From Candidatus Mailhella merdavium (GTDB taxonomy: Bacteria > Desulfobacterota > Desulfovibrionia > Desulfovibrionales > Desulfovibrionaceae), in contig DWXS01000009.1 of assembly GCA_019119045.1 (NCBI GenBank), forward strand, positions 37,184 through 101,183: DNA of 64,000 bases, read 5' to 3'. The notes under the pieces are model-generated. The model was not told the DNA's origin. It made no database searches and was given only the letters and a program-made list of their open reading frames with translations. Shown here piece by piece: positions 53,509 to 63,812 of this stretch. Numbering within the stretch: position 1 is the first letter of the stretch; each line of letters starts with the position of its first letter. A program made the translations under genes and the position numbers.

Positions 53509-54372
53509 TCAGTTTCCTGCTGCTGTTGCGGACTGTCCTGTTTCAGTCTGTGACGCCGCGGTTGCAGAAGGGGCCTTCAGTCGGGAAAGGAGCGAAGCGG
53601 CTTCGTCGGCACGTCCCAGACGTTCCAGCAGCGCGGCCTTGCGCTCGACGGCAGGGGCAAAGTCGGGTTGTTCATTCAGGGCGAGATCATAAGCGGCCAG
53701 AGCTTCGTCATTTTTGTTCTGCTGTTCCAGAAGCGTGGCTGCGTCCGTGGCCAGCGGCGCGAAAGATTCCTTCAGAGGGCGGCCGTCTCCCATGGTGACG
53801 TCCGGATGCAGGGCGAGCAGTTCTTTCCAGGCGGCCAGGCCTTCTGCGGGACGGCCGAGATCCAGCGCGAGCGTCAATCCCCGGTTGAACCGGGCGTTAC
53901 GGTGATCGGGACGGGCTGCAATGGCTGCGTCGAATCTGGCCAGAGCCTCGTTCGCTTTGCCGAGGGAACGGTACATGGTTCCCAGATCGGTGAGTACGTC
54001 GGGATTGCCGGGGCTGAGAGCCAGAGAACGTTCGTAGGCTTCCACGGCCTCTTTGCTGTGCTGTCCGTCGAAGTACAGGTTGCCGAGATGTGTCCAGGCC
54101 TCGGCGTCATTCGGGTTCTTTTCCACGGCAGCTTTGGCCTGTTCAACATGGGTGATCCATTCCTGCGAATGGCCGGAGCTACCGTTCTGAGCGGCTTCAG
54201 GAGAAGTTGCGACGGAAACGGAGGGCTGCTGCACTTGTTGTACGGAGGAGAGCGTAAGCCCGGTAAAGAGACCGGCGCAGAAGGTGACGGCGGCGAGAAT
54301 ACAGGCCGTGCTGACGAGCATGACCCCCCGGGGACGAGAGGACTCCCGGGCTGATGTCTGGGACTGAGGCAT
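53509..54372 (-). CDS. Membrane-anchored TPR protein
   Basis: 287 residues. A short basic N-terminus leads into one helix (about 18-44) that anchors the protein in the inner membrane. Four to five TPR units follow (residues about 70-265), including AEAWTHLGNLYFDGQHSKEAVEAYERSL and PDVLTDLGTMYRSLGKANEALARFDAA. The layout resembles NrfG/CcmH-type proteins. It lies ten bases before the kinase-like gene and is probably co-transcribed, so it may be a partner of that receptor. Confidence 0.82.
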   Translation of the reverse strand: MPQSQTSARESSRPRGVMLVSTACILAAVTFCAGLFTGLTLSSVQQVQQPSVSVATSPEAAQNGSSGHSQEWITHVEQAKAAVEKNPNDAEAWTHLGNLYFDGQHSKEAVEAYERSLALSPGNPDVLTDLGTMYRSLGKANEALARFDAAIAARPDHRNARFNRGLTLALDLGRPAEGLAAWKELLALHPDVTMGDGRPLKESFAPLATDAATLLEQQNKNDEALAAYDLALNEQPDFAPAVERKAALLERLGRADEAASLLSRLKAPSATAASQTETGQSATAAGN

Positions 54373-54485
54373 GAAGATTCCTTTTTTAGACTTTGTCCTG
54401 AATTTGTTTAGATAGCGCAGGAGCCTGGGACGGGCAAGTCTTATATGGCGGCAGAAGGCTGAGCGTTTTCGGGCCTCCGCGCTTT

Positions 54486-56168
54486 TTACTGCCGTGTCCG
54501 GCTGCGATATTGTTCAAGAAGTGCGCGGTACTGCTTGATGATATTTTGCTCTTCCGGCGGGAAAAGCTGACGCTGTTCTTCGCGGGCTTTGCGTTCGGCC
54601 TCTTCAATCCGGAGGGAGAGCTGCTCGGCGTGCCTGAAGTCCCCTGCCATCAGCGCAGCCTGAAGCGCGCGGATCATGTCGGAGGGAAGCGCGTCGAGGC
54701 TGCTGCTGTTGAGAATACGAAACAGGAGGCGGAAGGCTTCGCCGGGATTTTTGCTCGTCAGTTCCAGAAGGGCCTGTTCGCGAAGTGAGACGGCGGAAAG
54801 GGGATCCATGGTGCGCCGCGCCAGTTTGCGGAACCGTTCCGCCCTGCGTTCATCCTTTGCTTCCAGCGCGGTCATGGCCTGATACAGCGCGTAATTCTGC
54901 ACGGCTCTCCTGCGGATAGTGCGCCACGTTTCCCAAAGAGGCGAGGCAGCTTCCAGAGGCAGTTTTTTGCTCAGTACACGCAGACGTTGAACCCTGTAGG
55001 CGAGGGGGGACTTTTTAAACAAGGATGTGATCTGACCTTGTTTGTCGCCCTGCTTCAGATCGTGTTCCGCCGTGACGGCATCCACTCTGTACGGGCAGGA
55101 AAGGCAGGCCATGCGTCGCCATAAATCAAAATCTATAAGAACTTTCTGATCGGGATCGAGGCCCCCAGCCTGAAGATACAGTTCTCTGTCGTGTACAGGG
55201 CTGATACCGATAATGCCGTTATTCTCCATAAGATCGTTCAGGCAGAGCTGGCGATCGTGGACAACGCTTCTCTCAAGTTCCTGCGGAGGTGTTTTCCGCA
55301 TATCGAGACGCACGCACATGGCGTCGGTATAGGCAAAACGTACGCCGGGCAGTTCGCGCAACGCCAGCATGAGGCGTTCCAGATGATCGGGATACCAGAT
55401 ATCATCGTCGCTCATCCAGGCAATGTATGAGCCTTTCGCATGTTCAAAGGATGTATGATAGGCGCGGGGCATACCCCCGTTTGTTTCCCGACGGATCAGG
55501 CGGATGCGGGGATCGTTTATGGACGCGACGATATCAGCCACATCTTCGCCCCCGTCCTGCACCAGAGGCAGTTCCCAGTTCGTATAGCTTTGCGCGAGAA
55601 TACTCCGCAGGGAACGGACAAGCGTCTTGCGTCTGTTATGCGTGCCGAGAAGAATACTTACCAAGGGGCCTTCGCGACGCCATGCGGGATTGACGACACG
55701 CGCTTTTTCCGTCCGGAGTCGCTCCCGCAGGGCAGAGGCTTCCTCCGTGTCGGAAGACAGCAGTTCCCTTGCCGTTTGTTCGAGTATATCGGCCAGTTCC
55801 TGTACATCGCTTGAAGGAATGGGGGAAAGTATGCGGTCATAGTGTTCTGCCAGCGGCAGGCGCGACGGATCGTCAATTACGGCAAGATTGATATTCCAAG
55901 GCTTGGGGCGGTAGGGCGAGGCAAGAGTTTCATCCGGGGAAGTTTCCGGGCCGGGGATGCGGACAACAACGTCTGTATCCGCGTCTTCTCTGCCCCACGC
56001 CTTCATATCGTGAAGGGCGCACTGTTGCCCCGTTTTTTCGAGCTGTTTGCACAGCTCATGTATGTCGGGAATGTTTTCAAGCCCCGAAACAGCCTTTTCC
56101 GCTCTTCTCCGCTTTGCAGAAGAAGGTGTGAAGATATCCGTTTTGAGGGCAAAGCGAAGCGTTTTCAT
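54486..56168 (-). CDS. Family 2 glycosyltransferase with C-terminal helical extension
   Basis: Predicted 560 residues (ATG at 56168; an in-frame ATG at 56192 is less favoured). Residues about 180-400 are a GT-A domain: VSILLGTHNRRKTLVRSL at the start and the metal site SYIAWMSDDDIWYPDHLERL near residue 260. The N-terminal 170 residues are of a different kind (AVIDDPSRLPLAEHYDRIL), and the C-terminal 150 residues are helical. It likely adds sugar to surface polysaccharide or a glycoprotein; the acceptor is not known. Confidence 0.85.
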   Translation of the reverse strand: MKTLRFALKTDIFTPSSAKRRRAEKAVSGLENIPDIHELCKQLEKTGQQCALHDMKAWGREDADTDVVVRIPGPETSPDETLASPYRPKPWNINLAVIDDPSRLPLAEHYDRILSPIPSSDVQELADILEQTARELLSSDTEEASALRERLRTEKARVVNPAWRREGPLVSILLGTHNRRKTLVRSLRSILAQSYTNWELPLVQDGGEDVADIVASINDPRIRLIRRETNGGMPRAYHTSFEHAKGSYIAWMSDDDIWYPDHLERLMLALRELPGVRFAYTDAMCVRLDMRKTPPQELERSVVHDRQLCLNDLMENNGIIGISPVHDRELYLQAGGLDPDQKVLIDFDLWRRMACLSCPYRVDAVTAEHDLKQGDKQGQITSLFKKSPLAYRVQRLRVLSKKLPLEAASPLWETWRTIRRRAVQNYALYQAMTALEAKDERRAERFRKLARRTMDPLSAVSLREQALLELTSKNPGEAFRLLFRILNSSSLDALPSDMIRALQAALMAGDFRHAEQLSLRIEEAERKAREEQRQLFPPEEQNIIKQYRALLEQYRSRTRQ

Positions 56169-56309
56169 GGCAGTCGTCCTGTCGTGTGGCATATGCTGTT
56201 GATTTTTATCCCGTCTGCGGGGAGGCCGGATGCAAAGGAATGATGCGTAACGCGTTTTGAGAGGCTTGCGATTGAGTGTGGGCGGCTCGCCCGAAACAGC
56301 CTGATGCGT

Positions 56310-56342
56310 AAAAAAAGGAACGGCGCAAGCCTGCGCCGTTCC
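56310..56342 (-). terminator. Terminator of the M16 peptidase gene
   Basis: Perfect 11-base stem GGAACGGCGCA / TGCGCCGTTCC with loop AGCC. On the minus strand it is followed by seven T residues. It lies just after the peptidase stop at 56353. Confidence 0.85.
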
Positions 56343-56352
56343 CGGGTCAGTT

Positions 56353-59286
56353 TTATAACAGCTTTTTCGTGGCCCAGCCGTTTGCTCTCGCCACGTTTTC
56401 CACTTCGGACCCGCCGAGAGCGCAGGGGACTGAAGCCTTCAGAGTCTTTGCCAGCCACGGGGCGAAGTCGTGGAAGTCTTTCAATGTTGTGGAAAGAGCT
56501 TCCTCCCGGATACGATCGCGCAGTTCGTCCGTATCTCCGCACAGTGCGCGCCACATGGCCGTTGCGCCCTTGGCTCCGGGCAGCATATAGGCGTCCATGT
56601 CGCCGATGGCGCCGACCACGGCACGGGCCACATCGCTTTCGCTCAGACGGAGGTTGCCGAGGTAGTCGGCGGCTCCGCGGTAAATGTCCAGAGTGCGTTC
56701 CACGTTGGGGTCTCTGTAGGAGAGAAATACCAGAGAACCCGTAGCGCGGTTGTGACTGACAAAGGCTCCGTATGCTCCGCCCTGAACACGTACGCGATCC
56801 CAAAGATAGCCCATGCGCAGGTGGCGCAGCACCACGAGCGCAGAACCATGGAAGGCATAGCCCGTGTCGCGCAGATTTCCGCCCAGACCCACATAATTGA
56901 CCTGTGCGGGAACAATGAGTCCTTCGGCGCCGGGTTGTACAAGCCCCGGCACGGAGGCGGAGGAATCCGTTCTGCGGGGCAGGGCAAGGGCTGTATCCCG
57001 GAACAGAGGAAGCGCAGCTTCCAGCGTTGCGGCGTCTGCCGTAAGGCTGAGCGTTGCGGCGCGTTCCGTCGGCGTTTCCGGCAGTGCGGCAACCAGACTG
57101 TGCAGGCGGCGCAGATCTTCCAGCAGCGACGGCCAGTCGTTGCGTACCCGGGCAGAAAGAGCGCGGATGTATTCCAGATAGCTTGTACCGCCGCACAGCT
57201 CCGCATAGGCGCCGGCGGTGGAAAGCGCGCCTCCGAGACGGGTGCCGACGAGGCTGTGTCCGGAGGGAATGAGGCTCTGTTCCAGACGGGCGCGTTCTTC
57301 CATGACCATCTGCGTAAAGCGTTCGGCATGATCAAGGTCGGCGTCCAGAAGAATTTCCCTCATCAGATCGGCAAGATGCCTGATTTTGTCCGTCGTAGCC
57401 TTGCCCGCTATCTCAAGATAGGGCAGAGCGGAAGCGTCGGAAATACGGGTATGGAAAGAGGGGAATGCGTCCAGACCCCCGGTGCGGGCGGCCAGTTCCA
57501 GCCCCAGTTCCACATAGTCGTGCCGCTTTGTGCCCGCTTCCGTCAAGGCCCGCGCATAAAGCGGCAGAAGCGGCAGGAGATCGACAGGAACTGCGTCCAG
57601 AGGAAGAAGCAGCCGGGCGTACAGGATGCCCGTGGTATCCAGTTCGTGCAGAAGCACATCAACAGTGCCGGGATGTTCCGCACAGGGAAGTCTGCGGTTC
57701 AGACGAGGCAGATCGGCAGGTTCCAGAGTGGGAATGGTGGCGAGAGCTTCAGGGCTGTCCGGTCTGGCCTGGGCCTCGTGCAGGCGGGCGGAAATTTCCG
57801 CAGTAGCCAGTTTTTCAGCTTCGCTCATGGCAGATCTGGCCTTTTCCAGACGCTGCTCTTCCTCTTCCTGCCGACGTGCGGCAAGTCCGGAATCGGGCAG
57901 GAGCAGAACCTGCGCGCGGTGGCGATTGTCCAGAAGCCAGCCGCGAATGGCGTTTTCAAAGATTTTTTCCCCGGAAGCCAGCCGCTTCTTGATATCTTCA
58001 AGCGGCTTCTGCCAGGCAAGAGGGGCAAAGGGATCGCCGCCGTAGAGCCAGGTCGAAAGGCTGCGGAACATGGCGGCCAGCCCGCGGGGAAAACGTCCGG
58101 TATTGTTTTCCCGCAGATCGAATTCCACGCTGTTTACCGCCGCTTCCACGGCGCGGGCGGGAATGCCCTCTTCCACCAGCCCCGCCAGCGTGTCGAGGAT
58201 GAGCTTTTCCACCTCGTCCCCGTCTTCCGGTCGGATGGAGCGCAGACCGATGGAGTAATAGGCCTGACGCAGATCCGTTTCCAGGCCTGCGCCGGCGATA
58301 TCGTCGCCGAGGCCGGATTCCATGAGAGCCTTACGCAGCGGAGAACCCGGCAGGCCGGCAAGAATGTGATCCAGCATTTCCAGCGTCAGCATTTCGCGTA
58401 CGTCCGCACTTTCGCACAAGAGCCAGTTCACCGAGACATGAGCCTGTCGCCCGGCTTCTTCCCCTTCTGCTGCGGAGTCTTCTGTCGCGGCGTAGGGAAT
58501 TTCCAGCTTGCGTTCCTCGCCGTGCGGAATCTGGAGCGGGACGGAAGAATCCGTTTCGCGGCGCGTATATCCGGCAAGAGCTTCTTCCAGCCTGGCCAGA
58601 CGCGCATCTTCCTCGTCGTCGCCCCAGAAGAAGAAGCGCGCATTCGAGGGATGATAATAGGCGGCATGGAAAGCCCGGAAAGCTTCATATGTCAGATTCA
58701 GCACGTCGGGCGGATTGCCGCCGGAATCCAGACTGTACAGCGTATCCGGGAAGACGGCATGCTGCGATTCTTCCATGAGTACGGAGTCCGGCGAGGAATA
58801 GACTCCCTTCATTTCATTATAGACAACGCCCTTATAGCTCCAGCGGCCCTTTTCATCCACGTCGATGTGCCAGCCTTCCTGCCGGAGTACGTCTTCGTCT
58901 ATGCGGGGATGAAAGACGGCGTCGATGTAAACATCCACAAGGTTGTAGAAGTCGCGCAGATTGGTGCTGGCCACAGGATAGCAGGTTTTGTCTGGAAAGG
59001 TCAGCGCATTGAGGAAGGTCTGGAGCGAACTCTTGAGCAGCTCCACAAAGGGTTCCTTGACCGGATATTTCTTTGAGCCGCACAAGACCGAGTGTTCAAG
59101 AATATGCGCCACACCGGAGGAGTCCTTCGGCGGAGTGCGGAAACTGACGCCGAACGATTTGTTTTCGTCTTCGTTGAGGACGGAAAGCAGTTCCGCGCCG
59201 GTAGCGTCATGTATCCAGAGTCGGACAGTTCCGCCGACCTCTTTGAGGTGTTCTTCCCGCAGCAGGGTAAAGCCGTGTTTATTCAT
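56353..59286 (-). CDS. PreP-like M16C metallopeptidase
   Basis: 977 residues. The inverted zinc motif HILEH is at residues 61-65, and a second part of the site lies about 75 residues later in the VVYNEMKGVYSSPDS region. The family's second half (residues about 500-977) has an R/Y-containing LGGNLRDTGYAFHG and LRMGYLWDRVRVQGGAYG. PreP-type enzymes are clam-shell proteases that degrade peptides up to about 65 residues; in bacteria they may clear signal or stress-derived peptides. Full family length. Confidence 0.9.
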   Translation of the reverse strand: MNKHGFTLLREEHLKEVGGTVRLWIHDATGAELLSVLNEDENKSFGVSFRTPPKDSSGVAHILEHSVLCGSKKYPVKEPFVELLKSSLQTFLNALTFPDKTCYPVASTNLRDFYNLVDVYIDAVFHPRIDEDVLRQEGWHIDVDEKGRWSYKGVVYNEMKGVYSSPDSVLMEESQHAVFPDTLYSLDSGGNPPDVLNLTYEAFRAFHAAYYHPSNARFFFWGDDEEDARLARLEEALAGYTRRETDSSVPLQIPHGEERKLEIPYAATEDSAAEGEEAGRQAHVSVNWLLCESADVREMLTLEMLDHILAGLPGSPLRKALMESGLGDDIAGAGLETDLRQAYYSIGLRSIRPEDGDEVEKLILDTLAGLVEEGIPARAVEAAVNSVEFDLRENNTGRFPRGLAAMFRSLSTWLYGGDPFAPLAWQKPLEDIKKRLASGEKIFENAIRGWLLDNRHRAQVLLLPDSGLAARRQEEEEQRLEKARSAMSEAEKLATAEISARLHEAQARPDSPEALATIPTLEPADLPRLNRRLPCAEHPGTVDVLLHELDTTGILYARLLLPLDAVPVDLLPLLPLYARALTEAGTKRHDYVELGLELAARTGGLDAFPSFHTRISDASALPYLEIAGKATTDKIRHLADLMREILLDADLDHAERFTQMVMEERARLEQSLIPSGHSLVGTRLGGALSTAGAYAELCGGTSYLEYIRALSARVRNDWPSLLEDLRRLHSLVAALPETPTERAATLSLTADAATLEAALPLFRDTALALPRRTDSSASVPGLVQPGAEGLIVPAQVNYVGLGGNLRDTGYAFHGSALVVLRHLRMGYLWDRVRVQGGAYGAFVSHNRATGSLVFLSYRDPNVERTLDIYRGAADYLGNLRLSESDVARAVVGAIGDMDAYMLPGAKGATAMWRALCGDTDELRDRIREEALSTTLKDFHDFAPWLAKTLKASVPCALGGSEVENVARANGWATKKLL

Positions 59287-59529
59287 GCAGTTTCCTTTTC
59301 ATATACGGACAGCGCCTTATCAGGAGACAGCCCGGTACTGCTCCGCAGGAGCGGAATTTTCTGTGAACAGTCCCCCGGGGGCTTTCAGCCCTTCCTGCGT
59401 TGATATACTGCCGGCCTTTCTTCAGAAGGCACGGTGTCTCCAACGGAGAGGGATACCTGCCTGATGACAAATAAGGGCGACCTTGCGGCCGCCCTCAGAA
59501 TATGCGTATGAATGGGGAAATGTCGAGTG

Positions 59530-59913
59530 TCAGCAGTTGGCTGCGCGTAGAGTTTCTTCCACCAGTTCCAGAGAGGGCGTGGCATTTTCCTCCAGCCCGC
59601 ACAGAGAACGAACTGCCAGCATGAGCATGTCGAAGGGAAGCGTCATTTCGGATTTGCCGTCCGTGACGGAACAGGTATCTCCCTGAACCGCGATCCGGTA
59701 CGCTCGCCGGCTGCGCGTTTTGCCTGTGCCGCTGACAACGGAATAAACCTGCTCGTTTCCTTCCGTGGAATAGAGTTTCTGGTGGGTAAGTACCCCGCTG
59801 TCCTCGTCAAACCAGGAGGCTTCCGAAAAAAGCCTTCCACGGAAATCAAGAACGGCGCCGTTATCGAGCGTCAGGGCGATGTTTTCCATCGTGGGAGCAA
59901 CCGGTTCCGTCAT
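59530..59913 (-). CDS. Small conserved hypothetical protein
   Basis: 127 residues; the ATG has AAGGAG seven bases upstream. There is no signal or membrane segment. Beta-rich first part (LDNGAVLDFRGRLFSEASWFD, VYSVVSGTGKTRSRRAYRI), then a C-terminal helix. The family is not recognised. It is probably transcribed alone from the promoter at 59971-60000. The 243 bases to the peptidase gene hold no clear gene. Confidence 0.75.
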   Translation of the reverse strand: MTEPVAPTMENIALTLDNGAVLDFRGRLFSEASWFDEDSGVLTHQKLYSTEGNEQVYSVVSGTGKTRSRRAYRIAVQGDTCSVTDGKSEMTLPFDMLMLAVRSLCGLEENATPSLELVEETLRAANC

Positions 59914-59970
59914 GATCTTCTCCTTGGTGGGGCTGTGGGCCGCACGGGAAGGCGGTTAAAAACATGCGTT

Positions 59971-60000
59971 TTTTTAGCACCTGGGTTTCGGTGCTGTCAA
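59971..60000 (-). promoter_or_regulatory. Promoter of the 127-residue gene with operator-like repeat
   Basis: On the minus strand, a perfect TTGACA (60000-59995) is followed after 18 bases by TAAAAA (59976-59971). The inverted repeat AGCACC-n8-GGTGCT lies in the spacer, overlapping both boxes, as a repressor site would. Confidence 0.45.
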
Positions 60001-60052
60001 CTTGTCCGGACGATTTGCCGACAGGTCGGCATTCTCTTCCGACGCAAGACAT

Positions 60053-60721
60053 TCAGGCTCCCGTGAGGAAAGGCAGGAGTCCTTCGGGAGAGAAAATCAT
60101 ACCTGCGTGCGGTATGTCTGCAAGATCGTCCGGGGAAGCGAAGCCGAAACCGTACAACGCGGCAAGAAAATCCACGCCTGCACCTTCCGCACCGCGGGCA
60201 TCATAGATGCTGTCGCCGATCATCAGCGCATCTGTGCGTTTTGCGCCGAAGTGTTGCAGGCATTGCAGAATCATGTCGGATTTTCTTCGATCCCCCATGA
60301 TATTGTTGCCTTGGACCATATCGATGAAACGATCCAGTCCGAAAATGCGGCAGACCTCTTCGGCGGCATCCTGTTTCTTGTTGGTGGCTACGGCATGGCG
60401 TACGCCCATGGCCGCGCTGCGCTCCAGAGCGTTAAGCAGACCGTCGTATACGCGCGCCTGCCGTATTCCCTGCGCGGCGTAATGCTCTCGGTAGATTTCT
60501 GTTGCGCGTTGAGCTTCGGCTTCCGGCAGGCCGCACAGACGGTGAAAGGAGTGCTGAAGAGGAGGGCCGATGAATTCGCGTATGCGTGTTTCCGGTACGG
60601 GCGGCAGACCAAGTTCCTGTACGGTGAGGCGTACGCTGCCGAGTATGCCCTCGGAACTGTCGATCAGCGTGCCGTCCATGTCCCAGATGAGGACGGTTCG
60701 GAGAAGGTGAGCGTTTTTCAT
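60053..60721 (-). CDS. gph: HAD-family phosphatase, Gph-like
   Basis: 222 residues. The nucleophile motif is LIWDMDGTLIDS (Asp14/Asp16), with a helical cap at about 22-95, motif II as HAVATNKKQ, and motif IV as DALMIGDSIYDARGA. This is the pattern of phosphoglycolate phosphatase-type HAD hydrolases. It removes phosphoglycolate formed in DNA repair or acts on a similar small phosphate ester. Its minus-strand neighbours on both sides are separated by gaps without overlaps. Confidence 0.85.
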   Translation of the reverse strand: MKNAHLLRTVLIWDMDGTLIDSSEGILGSVRLTVQELGLPPVPETRIREFIGPPLQHSFHRLCGLPEAEAQRATEIYREHYAAQGIRQARVYDGLLNALERSAAMGVRHAVATNKKQDAAEEVCRIFGLDRFIDMVQGNNIMGDRRKSDMILQCLQHFGAKRTDALMIGDSIYDARGAEGAGVDFLAALYGFGFASPDDLADIPHAGMIFSPEGLLPFLTGA

Positions 60722-60980
60722 CTTGTCTCAGATAGGGTACGGTTGCCCCGGTTTCATGTCAGGAACAGACGGAACTATGTCTCTTGGAGCGCGCAATTGA
60801 CCCTGCGTAAGATTCGGGGCGTTACCTGTCATCTTATCCGTCCCCGGAATTTTCTGCAGGTGACGGATCTTGCGGTCGGAGCGCAGGCCGTCAATTCCTG
60901 TTTCCATCAAAGGAAAAACAAACATAAATACAATTTTTACATATAGTTATCAATAGTATTCAACGGTGTGGAAAATTTTG

Positions 60981-62816
60981 TCATTCTCTTTCCCGCATGT
61001 CCTGGGGGGGCGGCGTTTCCTCTGTCTGTCCGGAGAGCGGAAGATCCGGCGTCTTGAACTGCATGTCATAGAGTCGGCGATAAATACCGTCGGGCAGAGC
61101 CATAAGTTCATCATGCGTGCCCAGTTCGGCGAGGTGGCCTTCGCTGATCACGGCGATGCGATCGGCATTACGCACGGTAGACAATCTGTGAGCAATGACA
61201 AAGACGGTTTTATCCCGCATCAGATTGTCGATGGCCTGCTGCACGACGCGTTCCGATTTGTTGTCCAGAGCGGAGGTGGCTTCGTCCAGAACGACGATGG
61301 GGGCATTTTTCAAAAAGGCGCGAGCAATGGCCACACGCTGTTTCTGCCCGCCGGAGAGGAGAATGCCGCGTTCTCCGATTTCGGTATTGATGCCGTCGGG
61401 CAGGCTGGAGATGAAGTCGGTGAGGTAAGCGCAGTCCAGCGCGCGGTTTATTTCCTCATCTGTGGCACCGGGATGACCAAGCAGAATGTTTTCTCTGATG
61501 GTACCGGCAAAGAGGAAATTATCCTGAAAGACTACGGCGATATTTGCCCTCAGGGATTGCAGCGTATAGTCCCGGATATCCTTGCCGTCGATCTTTATCG
61601 CGCCCTGCGTCACGTCGTAAAAGCGCGGCAGCAGACTGACCAGTGTGCTTTTGCCTCCGCCGGAATTTCCCACCAGAGCCAGAGTCTCTCCGACTTTTAC
61701 GTCGAGATTGATATTCTGCAGTACGGGGCGGTCGTGAATATAAGCAAAGCCGACGTTCTCAAACGTAATTCCTGTCCTGATGCCCTGAAGCGGAACTGCA
61801 TCGGGCTTGTCGGCCAGGGGAATCTTCTGCTCAAACAGTTCAAAAATACGCTCAATGGCCATGAATGAATTCTGTACGGCCACGACATTGTTGCTGATAT
61901 TTTTGAGCGGTGTGTAGAGCATGAGCAGAGCCGTGATGAAGGAGACAAAATTGCCCGATGATATGGTGCCGCTGACGATGAGCCAGCTCCCCCAGGCAAC
62001 GGCCAGACCCAACCCGATGGAAATGACGATGTGCATGAACGGCGACATCCATGCCGTTCTTCTGGTCATGGTCACTGTGAGACTGAACACGCCTTCCAGA
62101 ATCTCGAAGAAACGATTTTTCTGATATTCCTGAAGGTTATATGCCGTAATGGTTTTATTGCCCGCAAATGTTTCGTTATAGGTTGTGTTAAGGGCAAAAA
62201 TGGACGCGTTGTTTTTTGCAATAATGGATTTGATGAGCTTTCTGACTCTGGTCAGCGGTGCAATGGCAATGAACAGAATGATGATCGCCATGATGGAAAG
62301 CTGCCAGGAGTTGTAGAAAAGCACGCCGACAAGGGCAATGGAGGAGAATATACGGGTGATGAAGTTTTTCAGGTTCTGGAGCAGGCCTGCGCAGGCAAGA
62401 TCCGCGTCGCTGTTGAAGCGGAAAAGAACCTCTCCTGATGTTGTGCGATCGAAAAAGGAGGGATCAAAGGCAACAAGCTTGCTGTACAGCTTCTTTTTCA
62501 GCGACATGGTCAACTTGCCGCCCACCCAGGTGTTCAGATATGCGGAAAAATAGTTCAACAGCCCCTGTACTGTGGTGAAGGAGACGATAAGAATGGGGAT
62601 ATACCAGGGCGAGGACATATCCTTGCCCACAACGACCATATCCGTATAGGGCTTCAGAAAAAGTGCAATGGCTGCATCCAGCGAGCCTATGGGAATGCAG
62701 ACCAGGACGGACAGCAGCGCCGGCAGCCAGATGGGGCGGACAAAGGGCCACATTCGTCTGTAATTGACCACAAACTGATTGGTGAGAATAGATTTCTTTA
62801 TATCTGGTTTGGTCAT
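60981..62816 (-). CDS. msbA: MsbA-like lipid/LPS ABC exporter
   Basis: 611 residues, a half-transporter with fused membrane (about 1-330, six helices) and ATPase domains. Walker A is ALVGNSGGGKST, the signature is LLSGGQKQRVAIARAF, and Walker B is IVVLDEATSALDNKSE, followed by a conserved His loop (VIAHRLSTV). MsbA-type proteins flip lipid A-core to the outer inner-membrane leaflet. A family 8 glycosyltransferase lies 72 bases upstream, which fits a lipopolysaccharide role. The C-terminus has a short Pro-rich tail. Confidence 0.88.
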   Translation of the reverse strand: MTKPDIKKSILTNQFVVNYRRMWPFVRPIWLPALLSVLVCIPIGSLDAAIALFLKPYTDMVVVGKDMSSPWYIPILIVSFTTVQGLLNYFSAYLNTWVGGKLTMSLKKKLYSKLVAFDPSFFDRTTSGEVLFRFNSDADLACAGLLQNLKNFITRIFSSIALVGVLFYNSWQLSIMAIIILFIAIAPLTRVRKLIKSIIAKNNASIFALNTTYNETFAGNKTITAYNLQEYQKNRFFEILEGVFSLTVTMTRRTAWMSPFMHIVISIGLGLAVAWGSWLIVSGTISSGNFVSFITALLMLYTPLKNISNNVVAVQNSFMAIERIFELFEQKIPLADKPDAVPLQGIRTGITFENVGFAYIHDRPVLQNINLDVKVGETLALVGNSGGGKSTLVSLLPRFYDVTQGAIKIDGKDIRDYTLQSLRANIAVVFQDNFLFAGTIRENILLGHPGATDEEINRALDCAYLTDFISSLPDGINTEIGERGILLSGGQKQRVAIARAFLKNAPIVVLDEATSALDNKSERVVQQAIDNLMRDKTVFVIAHRLSTVRNADRIAVISEGHLAELGTHDELMALPDGIYRRLYDMQFKTPDLPLSGQTEETPPPQDMRERE

Positions 62817-62888
62817 GGTTCTCTTTGGGGATGAGGGGGAACGGGAGTTTTTTCTTAAAGTGCCGACTGCCTGTCTGTCAAACAGAGT

Positions 62889-63812
62889 TTATTTTTTGGG
62901 GGGACGACAAACTCTCTGGAATACCCGGATTCCGCAGACATACCATTTTTTTCTACCGTGAGAAATACGACTATGAAAAAGAAAATGACGCAGGCAGGCC
63001 TTGCGGAACTCTCCGGCATATCCTGCCCAGGGGGTGAGTGAAAGATAGCGGAAATATTCTTTCCTGTGTGGGGTGCGACAGCCCGGCAGCCATGGTTTGC
63101 GCGAACCTATGAAGTGAATGATGTTTGCCGTAGCCCCCAGAGCATGAAAACCGGAACTTCTGGCCTGTCGGGTGTTGCAGATCTGGGCATCCCAGGTTTT
63201 CTCCAGAAGACCAAGACTCTCCTGACACACTACGTTCAAAACATCCTGATCATGCATGAGAATTTTATCAGGATGTTCTCGTATGAAGTCGAAGCAGTGG
63301 GATTCAAGTTCAAGCTTCCGCCAAAGATCAAGATTGAACAGTAAGACTCCCGCACAGACATAGCGGCTGATATTCAGACGTGAGGAATGTCGGTCGGCAT
63401 CAAGATCGGTGACGCCCATGAGAGAGAAGTCTGTCATGTCCTCAGCATAGAGAGTCGTCAGACTGCTCCGACATATGATATCGCAGTCAAGATACAGAAT
63501 TTTTTTCACATCTGGGAGCAGTCGCGGCAGTAGAATCCGATAGTATGTGGCCAGGCTCACATGTGCCGGTCCGTCCGTATCCAGCGGAAAATTTTGAAAT
63601 AAGGATATATCGACCGGAAGGAACTCAATATTAAAAGGCGCAAGTGTGTTTAGATTCTCAATGTGAACTCGATTTTCCTGCGAAATTCCGCCGTCAAGGA
63701 TATGGAAGAAAAATTCATCTTCGGCGGATTTGTTGACCAGAATGGAGGCCATGGTCACGCCCAGGTGCATGGCATAGTTGTCGTCGCTGGATAAGCAGAT
63801 GTGTATGATCAT
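62889..63812 (-). CDS. Family 8 glycosyltransferase (LPS core type)
   Basis: 307 residues. The GT-A start HICLSSDDNYAMHLGVTMASIL, the metal-binding DCD at about 109-111 in ILYLDCDIICRSSL, and a later YVCAGVLLFNLDLWRK and HDQDVLNVV are the family marks. Such enzymes add galactose or glucose to the lipopolysaccharide core. The C-terminus is basic and may touch the membrane, as in RfaI/RfaJ proteins. It is transcribed toward msbA. Confidence 0.9.
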   Translation of the reverse strand: MIIHICLSSDDNYAMHLGVTMASILVNKSAEDEFFFHILDGGISQENRVHIENLNTLAPFNIEFLPVDISLFQNFPLDTDGPAHVSLATYYRILLPRLLPDVKKILYLDCDIICRSSLTTLYAEDMTDFSLMGVTDLDADRHSSRLNISRYVCAGVLLFNLDLWRKLELESHCFDFIREHPDKILMHDQDVLNVVCQESLGLLEKTWDAQICNTRQARSSGFHALGATANIIHFIGSRKPWLPGCRTPHRKEYFRYLSLTPWAGYAGEFRKACLRHFLFHSRISHGRKKWYVCGIRVFQRVCRPPKK